A DNA stretch of 52,408 nucleotides from Bacteroidales bacterium (GTDB taxonomy: Bacteria > Bacteroidota > Bacteroidia > Bacteroidales > GCA-2748055). A program made the translations under genes and the position numbers. The stretch lies in assembly GCA_030589895.1 (NCBI GenBank), contig JAUUZQ010000012.1:1-52408 (forward strand), read 5' to 3'. A model generated the notes under the pieces. It saw only the letters and a program-made list of their open reading frames with translations. It had not been told where the DNA came from and searched no databases. Below, piece by piece: positions 42,618 to 50,994 of the stretch; position 1 is the stretch's first letter; every line of letters begins with the position of its first letter.

Positions 42618-44933
42618 ATGAGAAGATTATTATTTTTATTAGCCATATATCCAACACTGCTTTGGGGCCAGCAAAATTATACTTTGAGTGGTAGTGTAAC
42701 TGATGCTGAAACGGGTGAAGATCTGATTGGTGTAACAGTGGTGGCCATTGACATCGGTAAAGGAACAATTTCAAATAATTACGGATTCTACTCTCTTTCC
42801 TTACAGGAAGGAAAATATACTATTCAATATAGCTACCTGGGATATGAAACTATTAGCAAAGATCTGAATTTTAATAAGAAACAGACTTTCAATATAGAAT
42901 TATCCCCCGTAAGTATTGAACTAAATGAAGTAGTGATCTCTGCCGAAAGGAGAGATAAAAACATCACCTCAGCTGAAATGGGCGTTGAGAAATTGAACCT
43001 GAAAAGAATTGCGGTTATACCTGTCTTATTGGGTGAAAAGGATGTACTAAAAACCATTCAACTCCTTCCCGGCATCAGTAGCTCCGGAGAAGGAAGTACC
43101 GGTTTTAATGTACGGGGTGGCTCGATGGACCAAAATCTGATCTTACTCGATGAAGCGCCCCTGTATAGCGCTTCTCATTTAATGGGATTCTTTTCTGTGT
43201 TCAATGCTGATGCGCTTAAAGATGTTACAATTTACAAAGGTGGTATTCCGGCATATTACGGTGGAAGAGCATCCTCTGTACTTGATATTACAATGAACAA
43301 TGGCAATAGAAAAAGATTTAGTGCCACAGGGGGAATTGGATTAATTTCAACAAGGCTAACGGTAGAGGGACCAATTTTAAAAGATAAATTATCATTTATC
43401 GTTTCGGGACGCAGAACCTATGCTGATATCGTTGCCAAAACAGCGCTTCCGGAAGATCGATTACCGGACGATGTCTCCTTATACTTCTACGACCTCAACG
43501 CAAAACTCAGTTACTCCATTAATGATAAAAACAGGCTTATTCTATCGGGCTATTTCGGAAAAGATGTATTTGGGTTTAGTGACCAGATTGGAACCGATTG
43601 GGGAAACAGTACCGGAACATTGCGTTGGAACCACCTCTTTAGTGATAAGCTGTTTTCAAATACCTCTGCGATCTATAGCACATATAATTATGGGTTTAAT
43701 ATTGGACAAGGAGATATAAGCATGAGGTTAACTTCCGGTATTGAGAATCATAATTTCAAAGAGGATTTCACCTGGTTTTTAAATCCGAACAACACGATTA
43801 AGTTTGGAGGTGGGGCAACGTATCACCAATTCATGCCCGGGGAGCTTACAACTGACAGCACGCTCAATTTTGAAATTATCCTGGAAAAGAAAAGAGCTAT
43901 TGAAAGTGGTATTTACCTGCAAAATGAACAGAAGGTCTCTTCAAGGTTTAGTGCCAATTATGGTATCCGATTGTCTATGTTCAATCAAATAGGTCCGGGC
44001 TGGGTGTATGAATATGGAGAAGATAACACCCCGATAGATTCAAGCTACTACGAATCAAATGAAACCGTACAGGCCTACTATGGGATCGAGCCCCGGCTGT
44101 CCTTTAATTATATACTAGGGTCAAGAAGTTCGGTAAAAGTTTCATACAACAGGATGGCTCAGTATCTTCATTTATTATCCAACAGTACTTCAGGATCGCC
44201 AACAGACGTCTGGATGCCCAGTAGCAACAACTTAAAACCCCTGTATGTTGACCAGCTTGCGCTTGGATACTTTAGAAATTTTCTGGACAACAATATTGAA
44301 ACCTCTGTCGAAGTCTACTATAAAAACCTCCAAAATGTAGCTGACTATGAAAATGGAGCAAACATATTTCTTAATGAATTTGTTGAGGCAACCATCCTTT
44401 CGGGAACTGGCAGAAGCTACGGACTCGAATTATATGTAAAGAAAAAATATGGTGATTTTACAGGGTGGATAAGCTATACCCTCTCAAGAACTGAGAATAA
44501 AATTGAGGGTATCAATAGTTTCAGCTGGTATCCGGTGAAGTACGATAAAACTCATGATATTTCCATTGTCGGTACCTATCAATTTACACCAAGAATATCA
44601 ATATCGGCAGTATGGATATACGCTACAGGAAATGCAGTTACTTTCCCAAGTGGAAAATATGTGCTTGATGGTCTCCCGATTCCTTATTATACAGAACGGA
44701 ATGGGTACAGAATGCCACACTATCACAGGGTGGATGCCAGTATTAACCTTAAAGGAAAGAAACGCAAGAAGTTTGAGTCAAGCTGGGACCTTTCAGTTTA
44801 TAATGCCTACAACAGACACAATGCTTATATGATCAATTTTCAGGAAAGTGAAACCATTCCGGGTGCTACGGAAGCAGTCAAATTAAGTCTTTTTGGTATC
44901 GTTCCTTCGATCAGTTATAATTTCAAATTTTAA
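42618..44933 (+). CDS. TonB-dependent receptor with CarboxypepD_reg-like domain
   Basis: This 771-residue outer-membrane receptor has a signal peptide (1-18, ending LLWGQ), a CarboxypepD_reg-like domain (LSGSVTDAETGEDLIGVTVV), a plug (GSTGFNVRGGSMDQNLILLD, IYKGGIPAYYGGRASSVLDI) and a beta-barrel ending GIVPSISYNFKF. It is shorter than SusC proteins and lacks a SusD partner. Instead it is followed within 4 nt by a DUF4249 lipoprotein gene, a pairing common in Bacteroidetes. The cargo is unknown; no haem, cobalamin or siderophore gene lies nearby. Confidence 0.9.
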   Translation: MRRLLFLLAIYPTLLWGQQNYTLSGSVTDAETGEDLIGVTVVAIDIGKGTISNNYGFYSLSLQEGKYTIQYSYLGYETISKDLNFNKKQTFNIELSPVSIELNEVVISAERRDKNITSAEMGVEKLNLKRIAVIPVLLGEKDVLKTIQLLPGISSSGEGSTGFNVRGGSMDQNLILLDEAPLYSASHLMGFFSVFNADALKDVTIYKGGIPAYYGGRASSVLDITMNNGNRKRFSATGGIGLISTRLTVEGPILKDKLSFIVSGRRTYADIVAKTALPEDRLPDDVSLYFYDLNAKLSYSINDKNRLILSGYFGKDVFGFSDQIGTDWGNSTGTLRWNHLFSDKLFSNTSAIYSTYNYGFNIGQGDISMRLTSGIENHNFKEDFTWFLNPNNTIKFGGGATYHQFMPGELTTDSTLNFEIILEKKRAIESGIYLQNEQKVSSRFSANYGIRLSMFNQIGPGWVYEYGEDNTPIDSSYYESNETVQAYYGIEPRLSFNYILGSRSSVKVSYNRMAQYLHLLSNSTSGSPTDVWMPSSNNLKPLYVDQLALGYFRNFLDNNIETSVEVYYKNLQNVADYENGANIFLNEFVEATILSGTGRSYGLELYVKKKYGDFTGWISYTLSRTENKIEGINSFSWYPVKYDKTHDISIVGTYQFTPRISISAVWIYATGNAVTFPSGKYVLDGLPIPYYTERNGYRMPHYHRVDASINLKGKKRKKFESSWDLSVYNAYNRHNAYMINFQESETIPGATEAVKLSLFGIVPSISYNFKF

Positions 44934-44937
44934 AAAG

Positions 44938-45729
44938 ATGGCATTAAATAAATATATAGCAGTAGCAATATCGGTGCTTATCACAATGAGTTCTTGCGAA
45001 GAAATTATTGAGATCGATCTTAATTCATCAGATCCCGCATTGGTTATTGAAGCCAGCCTTTACAAAGATTCTGTAAGTGTGGTTCACCTTACGAAAACAG
45101 CAAATTACTTTTCAATTGATGAGCCTGCTCCCATTGAAAATGCTTCAGTAACAATCACTACCGGGAATATCTCAGAAGAGTTGAGTTATATTGGAAATGG
45201 TAATTATATCGGACAATCCATCATTGGAAAAGAGGACATAAACTACAATGTTGAAATAGTATGGAATGAAACGGAATATACCGGAAGTGCATACCTGCCA
45301 AAACAGACTGAAATAATATCGCTCGAAGTGGTAGAATTTCAACCTCCTTCCCCTCATGCTCCCCTCTTCTTGCAAATTGAAAGTACATTTCTGGACGATC
45401 CTGAAAGGGAAAATTTCTACTTACTACGATATATCCAAAACGACACTATTTTGACAGGTCAATATTTTGCATTCTCTGATTTAATGGCTTTTAATGATAC
45501 CATTTCATTTACCAATCCAATGATGTCTTTTGATCCTGGTGATGAGGTTGTACTTAAAGTATTTTCCATAGATGAGCCCTTATATAACTTCTTTGTTCAG
45601 CTGAATGATGCGCTTAGCGGCGGAATGGCAATGTCTTCAACTCCCTACAATCCAACTTCAAACATTGAGGGTGCCATGGGTTATTTTGCTGCATGGTCTT
45701 ATGATGCAGATACAATAACTATTCAATAA
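44938..45729 (+). CDS. DUF4249-family lipoprotein, partner of the TonB receptor
   Basis: I start at ATG 44938, 4 nt after the receptor stop. The longer in-frame version would begin inside the receptor gene and displace the signal peptide. The 263-residue product has a lipobox ending TMSSC with acidic residues after it (EEIIEIDL), which suggests the cell surface. Family features are ALVIEASLYKDSVSVVHLTK, PIENASVTITTGN and DPERENFYLLRYI. The role is unknown; the tight link to the receptor suggests a surface accessory for uptake, analogous to SusD. Confidence 0.87.
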   Translation: MALNKYIAVAISVLITMSSCEEIIEIDLNSSDPALVIEASLYKDSVSVVHLTKTANYFSIDEPAPIENASVTITTGNISEELSYIGNGNYIGQSIIGKEDINYNVEIVWNETEYTGSAYLPKQTEIISLEVVEFQPPSPHAPLFLQIESTFLDDPERENFYLLRYIQNDTILTGQYFAFSDLMAFNDTISFTNPMMSFDPGDEVVLKVFSIDEPLYNFFVQLNDALSGGMAMSSTPYNPTSNIEGAMGYFAAWSYDADTITIQ

Positions 45730-45871
45730 GAACCCCTTTTTATCCTAAAAAAATTTACTGAATCTTTCCTTTTCCTCCGTCTAATCCTTATACATAAGTA
45801 TTCCAACAGCAACCTTTTTCCAAAAAATTGATACTTTTATTGCATGCAATAATAAATTATCTTCAATTATC

Positions 45872-46708
45872 ATGAAAAACAAACAATTATTAATACTGGT
45901 ACCTCTTTTATTTACACTTATTTCCGGGTATTCCCAATCTTCTAAAACTGTAATTTACAAGCACATAGATTCCGTTTCTTTATATATGGATGTCTTACCC
46001 GCGGAAACATTAAATAGCGAAGCGAACCCGGCCATGATTTTCTTTTTTGGAGGTGGTTTTATCAGTGGAAATACAGAACAATTCAATCAACATGCAATAC
46101 ATTATTCGAAAAAGGGAATCACATGCTTTCTTGTCGATTACAGGGTGAAAAAAAGACAGGGAACAAGTCCCTTTGAATCGCTAAAAGATGCTAAATCAGC
46201 CATACGATATATCAGGGCTCATGCTAATGAGTTTAATATTGATCCAAACCGAATCATAGCGTCTGGTGGATCTGCAGGAGGACATCTTGCCGCCGCAACA
46301 GCTCTTGTTGAAAAATTTAATGAATCCACAGACGATCTGACTATAAGTTGTGTCCCAAATGCCCTGATATTATTTAATCCTGTAATTGATGCTGGTCCCG
46401 GAGGTTATGCCTACGACCGGATAGGGGGAAAATACAAAGACTTTTCTCCAATTCACAACATCAAAAAAGGAGCCCCGCCCACTATTTTCTTTTTAGGAAC
46501 AGAAGATAAATTAATCCCTGTAGAAACTGCAAAATATTACAAAGTTGTGATGGAAAAAGTGGGAAGCAGATGCGATCTGGAGCTGTTTGAAGGAGAAGGT
46601 CATAGTTTTTTCAACTATAAAAATATTGAAAACTATAAGAAGACAATAACATTAACTGACCAGTTTCTTATTTCTCTTGGATACTTTTCCGAAGACAATG
46701 AACATTAA
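45872..46708 (+). CDS. Secreted alpha/beta-hydrolase (esterase/lipase-like)
   Basis: This 278-residue protein has a signal peptide (1-22, ending SGYSQ). The catalytic triad is S134 (ASGGSAGGH), D212 (GTEDKLIP) and H244 (GEGHSFFN), with an oxyanion-hole motif FFGGGF (58-63) in place of HGGG. It belongs to the BD-FAE/acetyl-xylan-esterase-like group of periplasmic or secreted esterases that remove acyl groups from carbohydrates. The substrate is not identifiable. A 12-bp palindrome (ATTGCATGCAAT, 45839-45850) lies 21 nt before the start. The lactonase-like gene follows by 30 nt, so they probably share a transcript. Confidence 0.88.
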   Translation: MKNKQLLILVPLLFTLISGYSQSSKTVIYKHIDSVSLYMDVLPAETLNSEANPAMIFFFGGGFISGNTEQFNQHAIHYSKKGITCFLVDYRVKKRQGTSPFESLKDAKSAIRYIRAHANEFNIDPNRIIASGGSAGGHLAAATALVEKFNESTDDLTISCVPNALILFNPVIDAGPGGYAYDRIGGKYKDFSPIHNIKKGAPPTIFFLGTEDKLIPVETAKYYKVVMEKVGSRCDLELFEGEGHSFFNYKNIENYKKTITLTDQFLISLGYFSEDNEH

Positions 46709-46738
46709 AATAAGAACATCCCCTCTAAACATCTCAAT

Positions 46739-47857
46739 ATGAAAAATTACATTTTCCTGATTTTAATTGTGGTCTTCCCTGGATGTCAGATGAACAAACA
46801 AGAACAAGCCAAACAAGCTGGTGAACAACACTTTTTTGTTGGGACATATACCGGGCCGGAGAGTGAGGGTATCTATAAATACGCATTAAATAAAGACGGG
46901 GCTCTACAGCTTATTGGTTTGGCTGCAAAAACCAATAATCCCTCATTTTTGGCCTGGAGTCCTGACAAGAAATACATCGTTGCTGTAAGTGAGATAGATC
47001 GAAAAGGTGGTGAAAGCGCCATTAAATCGTTTTCTATTCAGGGAGACACTCTTGTGGCAATCAGCGAAAGTCCATCGGGAGGTGCACATCCTTGCTTTGT
47101 TGCTGTAAATAAGGAAGGCTATGTACTCGCGGCAAATTATACCGGGGGTAATGTGGGTTTGCTTAAGTTAAATGATAAAGGAGAATTATCGGGTCTTCTT
47201 AATCTTCAACAACATCAGGGAAGTGGAATAACAAAACGACAACAAGCACCACATGCACATTCAGCATGGTTCAATCCTGCTGGAAATGATATTATTTCGG
47301 TTGACCTTGGAAGCAATGAGCTTTGGTTTTCACAATTGGATACAACAGACAAAAAATTAACTCCTTCAGATCCCTATAAACTAAGAATGGCACCGGGTGC
47401 GGGTCCGCGACATCTTACTTTTCATCCCAATAACCTTTGGATCTATGTGCTGAATGAACTCGATTGTACCATAACGCTTGTACAAAAAAATGAGCTTGGT
47501 AATTATGAAGCAAAGGTCTCCATTTCTACATTACCGGAGAACTATACAGAACCCAATACTTGCGCTGATATTCATCACTCTTCTGATGGAAAATTTATCT
47601 ATGCATCTAACCGGGGACACAATAGCATTGTAATTTTTGAAGTGGATTTTGCAGATGGGTCTCTTTCACCTGTTAGTTACGAATCTACTCATGGTGAAAC
47701 TCCACGTAATTTCTCGCTTACTCCTGACAATAAGTATCTGCTTGTGGCAAATCAAAACAGCGATAACATTACATCCTTCAAAAGAAATACAGAAACGGGT
47801 TTGTTAACATATCTTGCTCAGATTGAAGCACCAAATCCGGTTTGTATACTATTTTGA
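46739..47857 (+). CDS. Lactonase-family seven-bladed beta-propeller lipoprotein (Pgl-like)
   Basis: This 372-residue protein has a lipobox ending VVFPGC (Cys at residue 16). The body shows the YbhE/Pgl-type propeller: FFVGTYTGPESEGIYKYAL at the start, GAHPCFVAVNKEGYVLAANY, QQAPHAHSAWFNP, GPRHLTFHP, IHHSSDGKFIYASNRGHNS and TPRNFSLTPDNKYLLVANQ. Cytoplasmic relatives hydrolyse 6-phosphogluconolactone, but an exported lipoprotein cannot serve the pentose-phosphate pathway. An extracytoplasmic sugar lactone is more likely. It is co-directional with the esterase and convergent with the helicase gene (10 nt gap). Confidence 0.87.
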   Translation: MKNYIFLILIVVFPGCQMNKQEQAKQAGEQHFFVGTYTGPESEGIYKYALNKDGALQLIGLAAKTNNPSFLAWSPDKKYIVAVSEIDRKGGESAIKSFSIQGDTLVAISESPSGGAHPCFVAVNKEGYVLAANYTGGNVGLLKLNDKGELSGLLNLQQHQGSGITKRQQAPHAHSAWFNPAGNDIISVDLGSNELWFSQLDTTDKKLTPSDPYKLRMAPGAGPRHLTFHPNNLWIYVLNELDCTITLVQKNELGNYEAKVSISTLPENYTEPNTCADIHHSSDGKFIYASNRGHNSIVIFEVDFADGSLSPVSYESTHGETPRNFSLTPDNKYLLVANQNSDNITSFKRNTETGLLTYLAQIEAPNPVCILF

Positions 47858-47867
47858 AACCCTGCTA

Positions 47868-49616
47868 TTACCTTCTTCTGTTTTCTTTTTTATAATCCGA
47901 CTTGGGACTTTTATTATCTGAAGGGGCAATAGTAAAAGTTTTTCCTTCATAAGTACCTTCAGAAATCTTTGGTAAGATCTTATCTGATACTGCGGCATCA
48001 ACTTCGAAAAAGGCAAATGAACGTTGCACATCAATTCTTCCAATCTGGTTACTTGAAATACCTGTTCCTGTACAAATCAATCTCAAAAGTGCCCCTTTGT
48101 TCATGTTCATCTTCTCGCCCAGGTTAATGAAGTACTTTTCTTTTGGCCCCGATAAATTCCTGTTTTGGCCTCCACCCTCTCTGTCTCTGCCTCTTCTGTC
48201 TCCACGATCACGATCCCTGCCACCGCGGTCTCGTCCTCCACGGTCACGCCCTCCTCGGTCACCACGGTCACGTCCACCTTTTTCTTCACCCTCTTTGGCG
48301 TTCAGATTCCCGGCATTCTTATAATAGTCCAGAAAAGTATTCAGCTCAGTAGAAATAAACTTCATAACGATTTCATCTGATGTAAACCGCTGTAGTTTCT
48401 CATAGATAACCGGCCAATAACGTTCAATTGCCTCATCATCTACTTGTGTCTTAACCACATTATCCATCATCGCATACATCCTCTTCTCACAAATATCTTC
48501 CGCCTCTGGAATTCTGGTATAGTTAATTTTAACCTTTACAACTCTTTCAATCTGGTTTATCTTATATATTTCCCGTGTGTTGATCAAGGCAAGAGAAAGC
48601 CCTGATTTTCCGGCCCTGGCAGTCCTTCCGCTTCTATGCGTATAATTTTCAGCTTCATCGGGGAGATTATAATGAATAACATGTGTTATCTCATCTACAT
48701 CCAGTCCCCTGGCTGCAACATCAGTTGCCACAAGTATTTTAGCTGTCCTGTCCCTGAATTTCCTCATGGCTGCATCTCGTTGCGGCTGTGAAAGGTCTCC
48801 ATGCAATGAGACAACATTGTACCCGTCCTTTTCAAGCTTCTCGGATACCGATCCTGTTTCTCGTCTTGTGCGACAAAAAATCAATCCAAATATATCCGGA
48901 TAGTGATCTATGATTCTCTTCAGTGCATAATAGCGATCCTTCTCCTTCATCATAAAATACTGGTGCTCTATATTTGCCGCCAGACTATTCTGTACTCCAA
49001 TTGTAATTTCAACTGGATCGCTCATATAATTTTTAGCAATCCTGCGCACTTCTTTTGGCATGGTTGCCGAAAAAAGCCAAACCTTTTTAGTAGTCGGGGT
49101 TTGCTCCAGAATTGCATCAATATCTTCCTTAAATCCCATGTTGAGCATCTCATCCGCTTCATCCAGCACCACCCTTTGAACTGTTCTTAATTTTATTGCA
49201 TTTCTATTGATAAGATCCAGCAAACGACCCGGTGTTGCCACAACAATATGTGCTCCTTTTTTGATTCTCCGAATTTGTTCGTCAATTCTTGCTCCACCAT
49301 AAACAGGCACTATATTAGCCTTGCTCTCAAATTTGGCAAATCCCTCAAGATCCTTTGTAATTTGCATACACAACTCTCTCGTTGGACAAACCACCAACGA
49401 TTGAGTATGATTTATACTGAAATCTGCATGTTGTATTAACGGCAATCCATAAGCAGCGGTTTTTCCTGTTCCTGTCTGTGCTAAACCAACAAAATCCTGC
49501 TCTCCTTTAAGCAATACTGGTATCGCCTTATCTTGTATCTCTGATGGGGTTTCATACCCAAGTTTTTCGACCGCTTTCAAAACACTTGAATTCAGCCCTA
49601 AGTCCTTAAATTTCAT
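47868..49616 (-). CDS. DEAD-box ATP-dependent RNA helicase with RGG-like linker and DbpA-type RNA-binding domain
   Basis: This 582-residue protein has the helicase motifs in order: Q motif region, motif I AQTGTGKTAAYG, PTRELC, motif II DEAD, motif III SAT, and motif VI HRSGRTARAG. After the core comes a low-complexity linker of tandem GGRDRGDR-type repeats (about 455-495). A C-terminal DbpA-like RNA-binding domain (about 505-570: KEKYFINLGEKMNMNKGALL, IDVQRSFAFFEV) and a basic tail follow. It resembles DeaD/CsdA, which acts in ribosome assembly and RNA decay, especially in the cold. A weak TACCTTCG (49641-49634, minus strand) lies just upstream. Confidence 0.93.
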   Translation of the reverse strand: MKFKDLGLNSSVLKAVEKLGYETPSEIQDKAIPVLLKGEQDFVGLAQTGTGKTAAYGLPLIQHADFSINHTQSLVVCPTRELCMQITKDLEGFAKFESKANIVPVYGGARIDEQIRRIKKGAHIVVATPGRLLDLINRNAIKLRTVQRVVLDEADEMLNMGFKEDIDAILEQTPTTKKVWLFSATMPKEVRRIAKNYMSDPVEITIGVQNSLAANIEHQYFMMKEKDRYYALKRIIDHYPDIFGLIFCRTRRETGSVSEKLEKDGYNVVSLHGDLSQPQRDAAMRKFRDRTAKILVATDVAARGLDVDEITHVIHYNLPDEAENYTHRSGRTARAGKSGLSLALINTREIYKINQIERVVKVKINYTRIPEAEDICEKRMYAMMDNVVKTQVDDEAIERYWPVIYEKLQRFTSDEIVMKFISTELNTFLDYYKNAGNLNAKEGEEKGGRDRGDRGGRDRGGRDRGGRDRDRGDRRGRDREGGGQNRNLSGPKEKYFINLGEKMNMNKGALLRLICTGTGISSNQIGRIDVQRSFAFFEVDAAVSDKILPKISEGTYEGKTFTIAPSDNKSPKSDYKKENRRR

Positions 49617-49750
49617 AAATTTGTATTAAGCCGCGAAGGTACGGAAATTAAGTGGGAAGTATCGAACAAGCTGAGAATAAATGTGTACGGAAGATATTAG
49701 ACGTTGACAGATAAGTACGAGCCTCAGCTTACTCCACGGGTTTATCTCTT

Positions 49751-49847
49751 TACTCCAATTAACCCTCCCTTCCGTATTGCAGTATAAAAACTCTATATTA
49801 CTCCAACTAAAACTCCCTACCTATATTGCAGTATAAAAACTCTGCGG
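49751..49847. repeat. Tandem repeat of about 48 bp, two copies
   Basis: Unit 1 (49751-49798) and unit 2 (49799-49847) each begin TACTCCAA(T/C)TAA, continue through CTCCCT, and share the exact 20-mer TATTGCAGTATAAAAACTCT (49775-49794 and 49824-49843). They differ by a few substitutions and one indel. No reading frame covers them. They lie in the 350-bp gap after the helicase gene, which otherwise holds only the AACTCTGCG repeats next to this block. Confidence 0.8.
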
Positions 49848-49903
49848 AACTCTGCGAATAAGCGCAGCAACTCAACATGCCGCAGGCACCCTTAACTCTG
49901 CGG
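49838..49903. repeat. AACTCTGCG(G/A) repeat cluster
   Basis: AACTCTGCGG occurs at 49838-49847 and 49894-49903, and AACTCTGCGA at 49848-49857. CTGCG/CGCAG inverted pairs lie in between (49852-49866). The motif resembles dispersed CTCTGCG-type intergenic repeats that I know from many bacterial genomes. It is probably a worn copy of such an element. Confidence 0.55.
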
Positions 49904-49966
49904 TAAAAAAACCCTCCCTTAACCGTAAGGAATCCCAATCTCTACGTCTTATCTATAAATATCAAA

Positions 49967-50767
49967 ATGCAAAACTACAACAAAGCCGATCAACAACTTC
50001 ACCTCTTAGCACAGTTCATTGCAAAAACAAACAGAGCTTTTGTACCAACAAAGCAGGATGACAGCCATACAAACATGGCTTTCGATTCCCTGTCGAACAG
50101 AGTTGTCGGTAGATGGATAGATTCTCCAAAGGGAAGCATCATGTTATCTTTGAACTTGCTCACCCTTGATTTTGAATGGCTTGACGCCTCTTATAATGTA
50201 TTGCAAACAACTCCTTCCGTCTGTAAAACAATTTTGGAAATTCAGGAGGAACTGTCTAAAGAATTGCAAAAATTAGGACTGAATTCTGAAGCCTTTTTAG
50301 AAAAACTTCACTATGAAATTCCGGAATATCCATTTGCAAAGGAAGTTATTCAGTCTATTGGCCTTGAAGGGCTTAATGATTGGCTATATTTCCGTAAACT
50401 CGCAAATGATACTTGCGATATTGCACTGAAGCTTGTGAATAAAGAGGATGATATTAGAATCTGGCCACACCACTTCGATACAGGAATCTATGCAATCGCT
50501 GATAACAAAGTAGGTATTGGATTTGGACTCGCAATGAGAGATTCAATGACAAATGCTCCCTATTTCTATATTTCAGAATATACCAGTGGAAAAACAATTG
50601 ACTACAGTGATGTGCCGGATCTTCAATTTGGAAGATGGGAGATTGGTGAAAATTGGAAGGGGGCAGTTCTTCTTCTGTCGGATATTGACAAAGAAAATGA
50701 GGCCAATGCAAAAAGTAGTATTTTTAAGTTTCTGGAAGAAACTGTTGGCTGGTATCAAAAACAATAA
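49967..50767 (+). CDS. Conserved hypothetical cytoplasmic protein
   Basis: This 266-residue protein has no signal peptide or membrane segment. I do not recognise the family with confidence. Visible features are a mixed alpha/beta sequence, NRVVGRWIDSPKGSIMLSLN near residue 50, an acidic helical middle, the segment DDIRIWPHHFDTGIYAIADN (about 165-185) with two adjacent His, and a Gly-rich IGFGLAMRDS after it. WPHHFD could bind a metal, but that is a guess. Composition and codon use resemble its neighbours, so recent transfer is not indicated. It stands between the repeat region and cysS. Confidence 0.72.
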   Translation: MQNYNKADQQLHLLAQFIAKTNRAFVPTKQDDSHTNMAFDSLSNRVVGRWIDSPKGSIMLSLNLLTLDFEWLDASYNVLQTTPSVCKTILEIQEELSKELQKLGLNSEAFLEKLHYEIPEYPFAKEVIQSIGLEGLNDWLYFRKLANDTCDIALKLVNKEDDIRIWPHHFDTGIYAIADNKVGIGFGLAMRDSMTNAPYFYISEYTSGKTIDYSDVPDLQFGRWEIGENWKGAVLLLSDIDKENEANAKSSIFKFLEETVGWYQKQ

Positions 50768-50994
50768 AGTTTATTACTGTTATCAGTGTAAAATACAAGA
50801 TGCCCATCAAAACCATTATTATTAACAACAATGAATTAGGAAAAATCACAATTATTAACCGCATTCACACAACTATTCGAACATGACGGCCCCGGATTGG
50901 TTGAAATTACTACAGATGTTGCCTTAATTTGATAGCCCTCATCAATTAAATTTGCTAATTTTGCATCATAACGCAGAATAAGACTTCGGGCATA

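Noticed and set aside
48097..48380. Overlapping plus-strand reading frames rich in Pro, Arg, Ser or Thr opposite the helicase gene
   Set aside because: They are antisense shadows of the repetitive Arg/Gly/Asp linker of the DEAD-box helicase. Repeats keep several frames open, and there is no ribosome site or family match.
49751..49847. Direct repeats considered as a CRISPR array
   Set aside because: There are only two imperfect copies, with no spacer between the units and no cas genes nearby.
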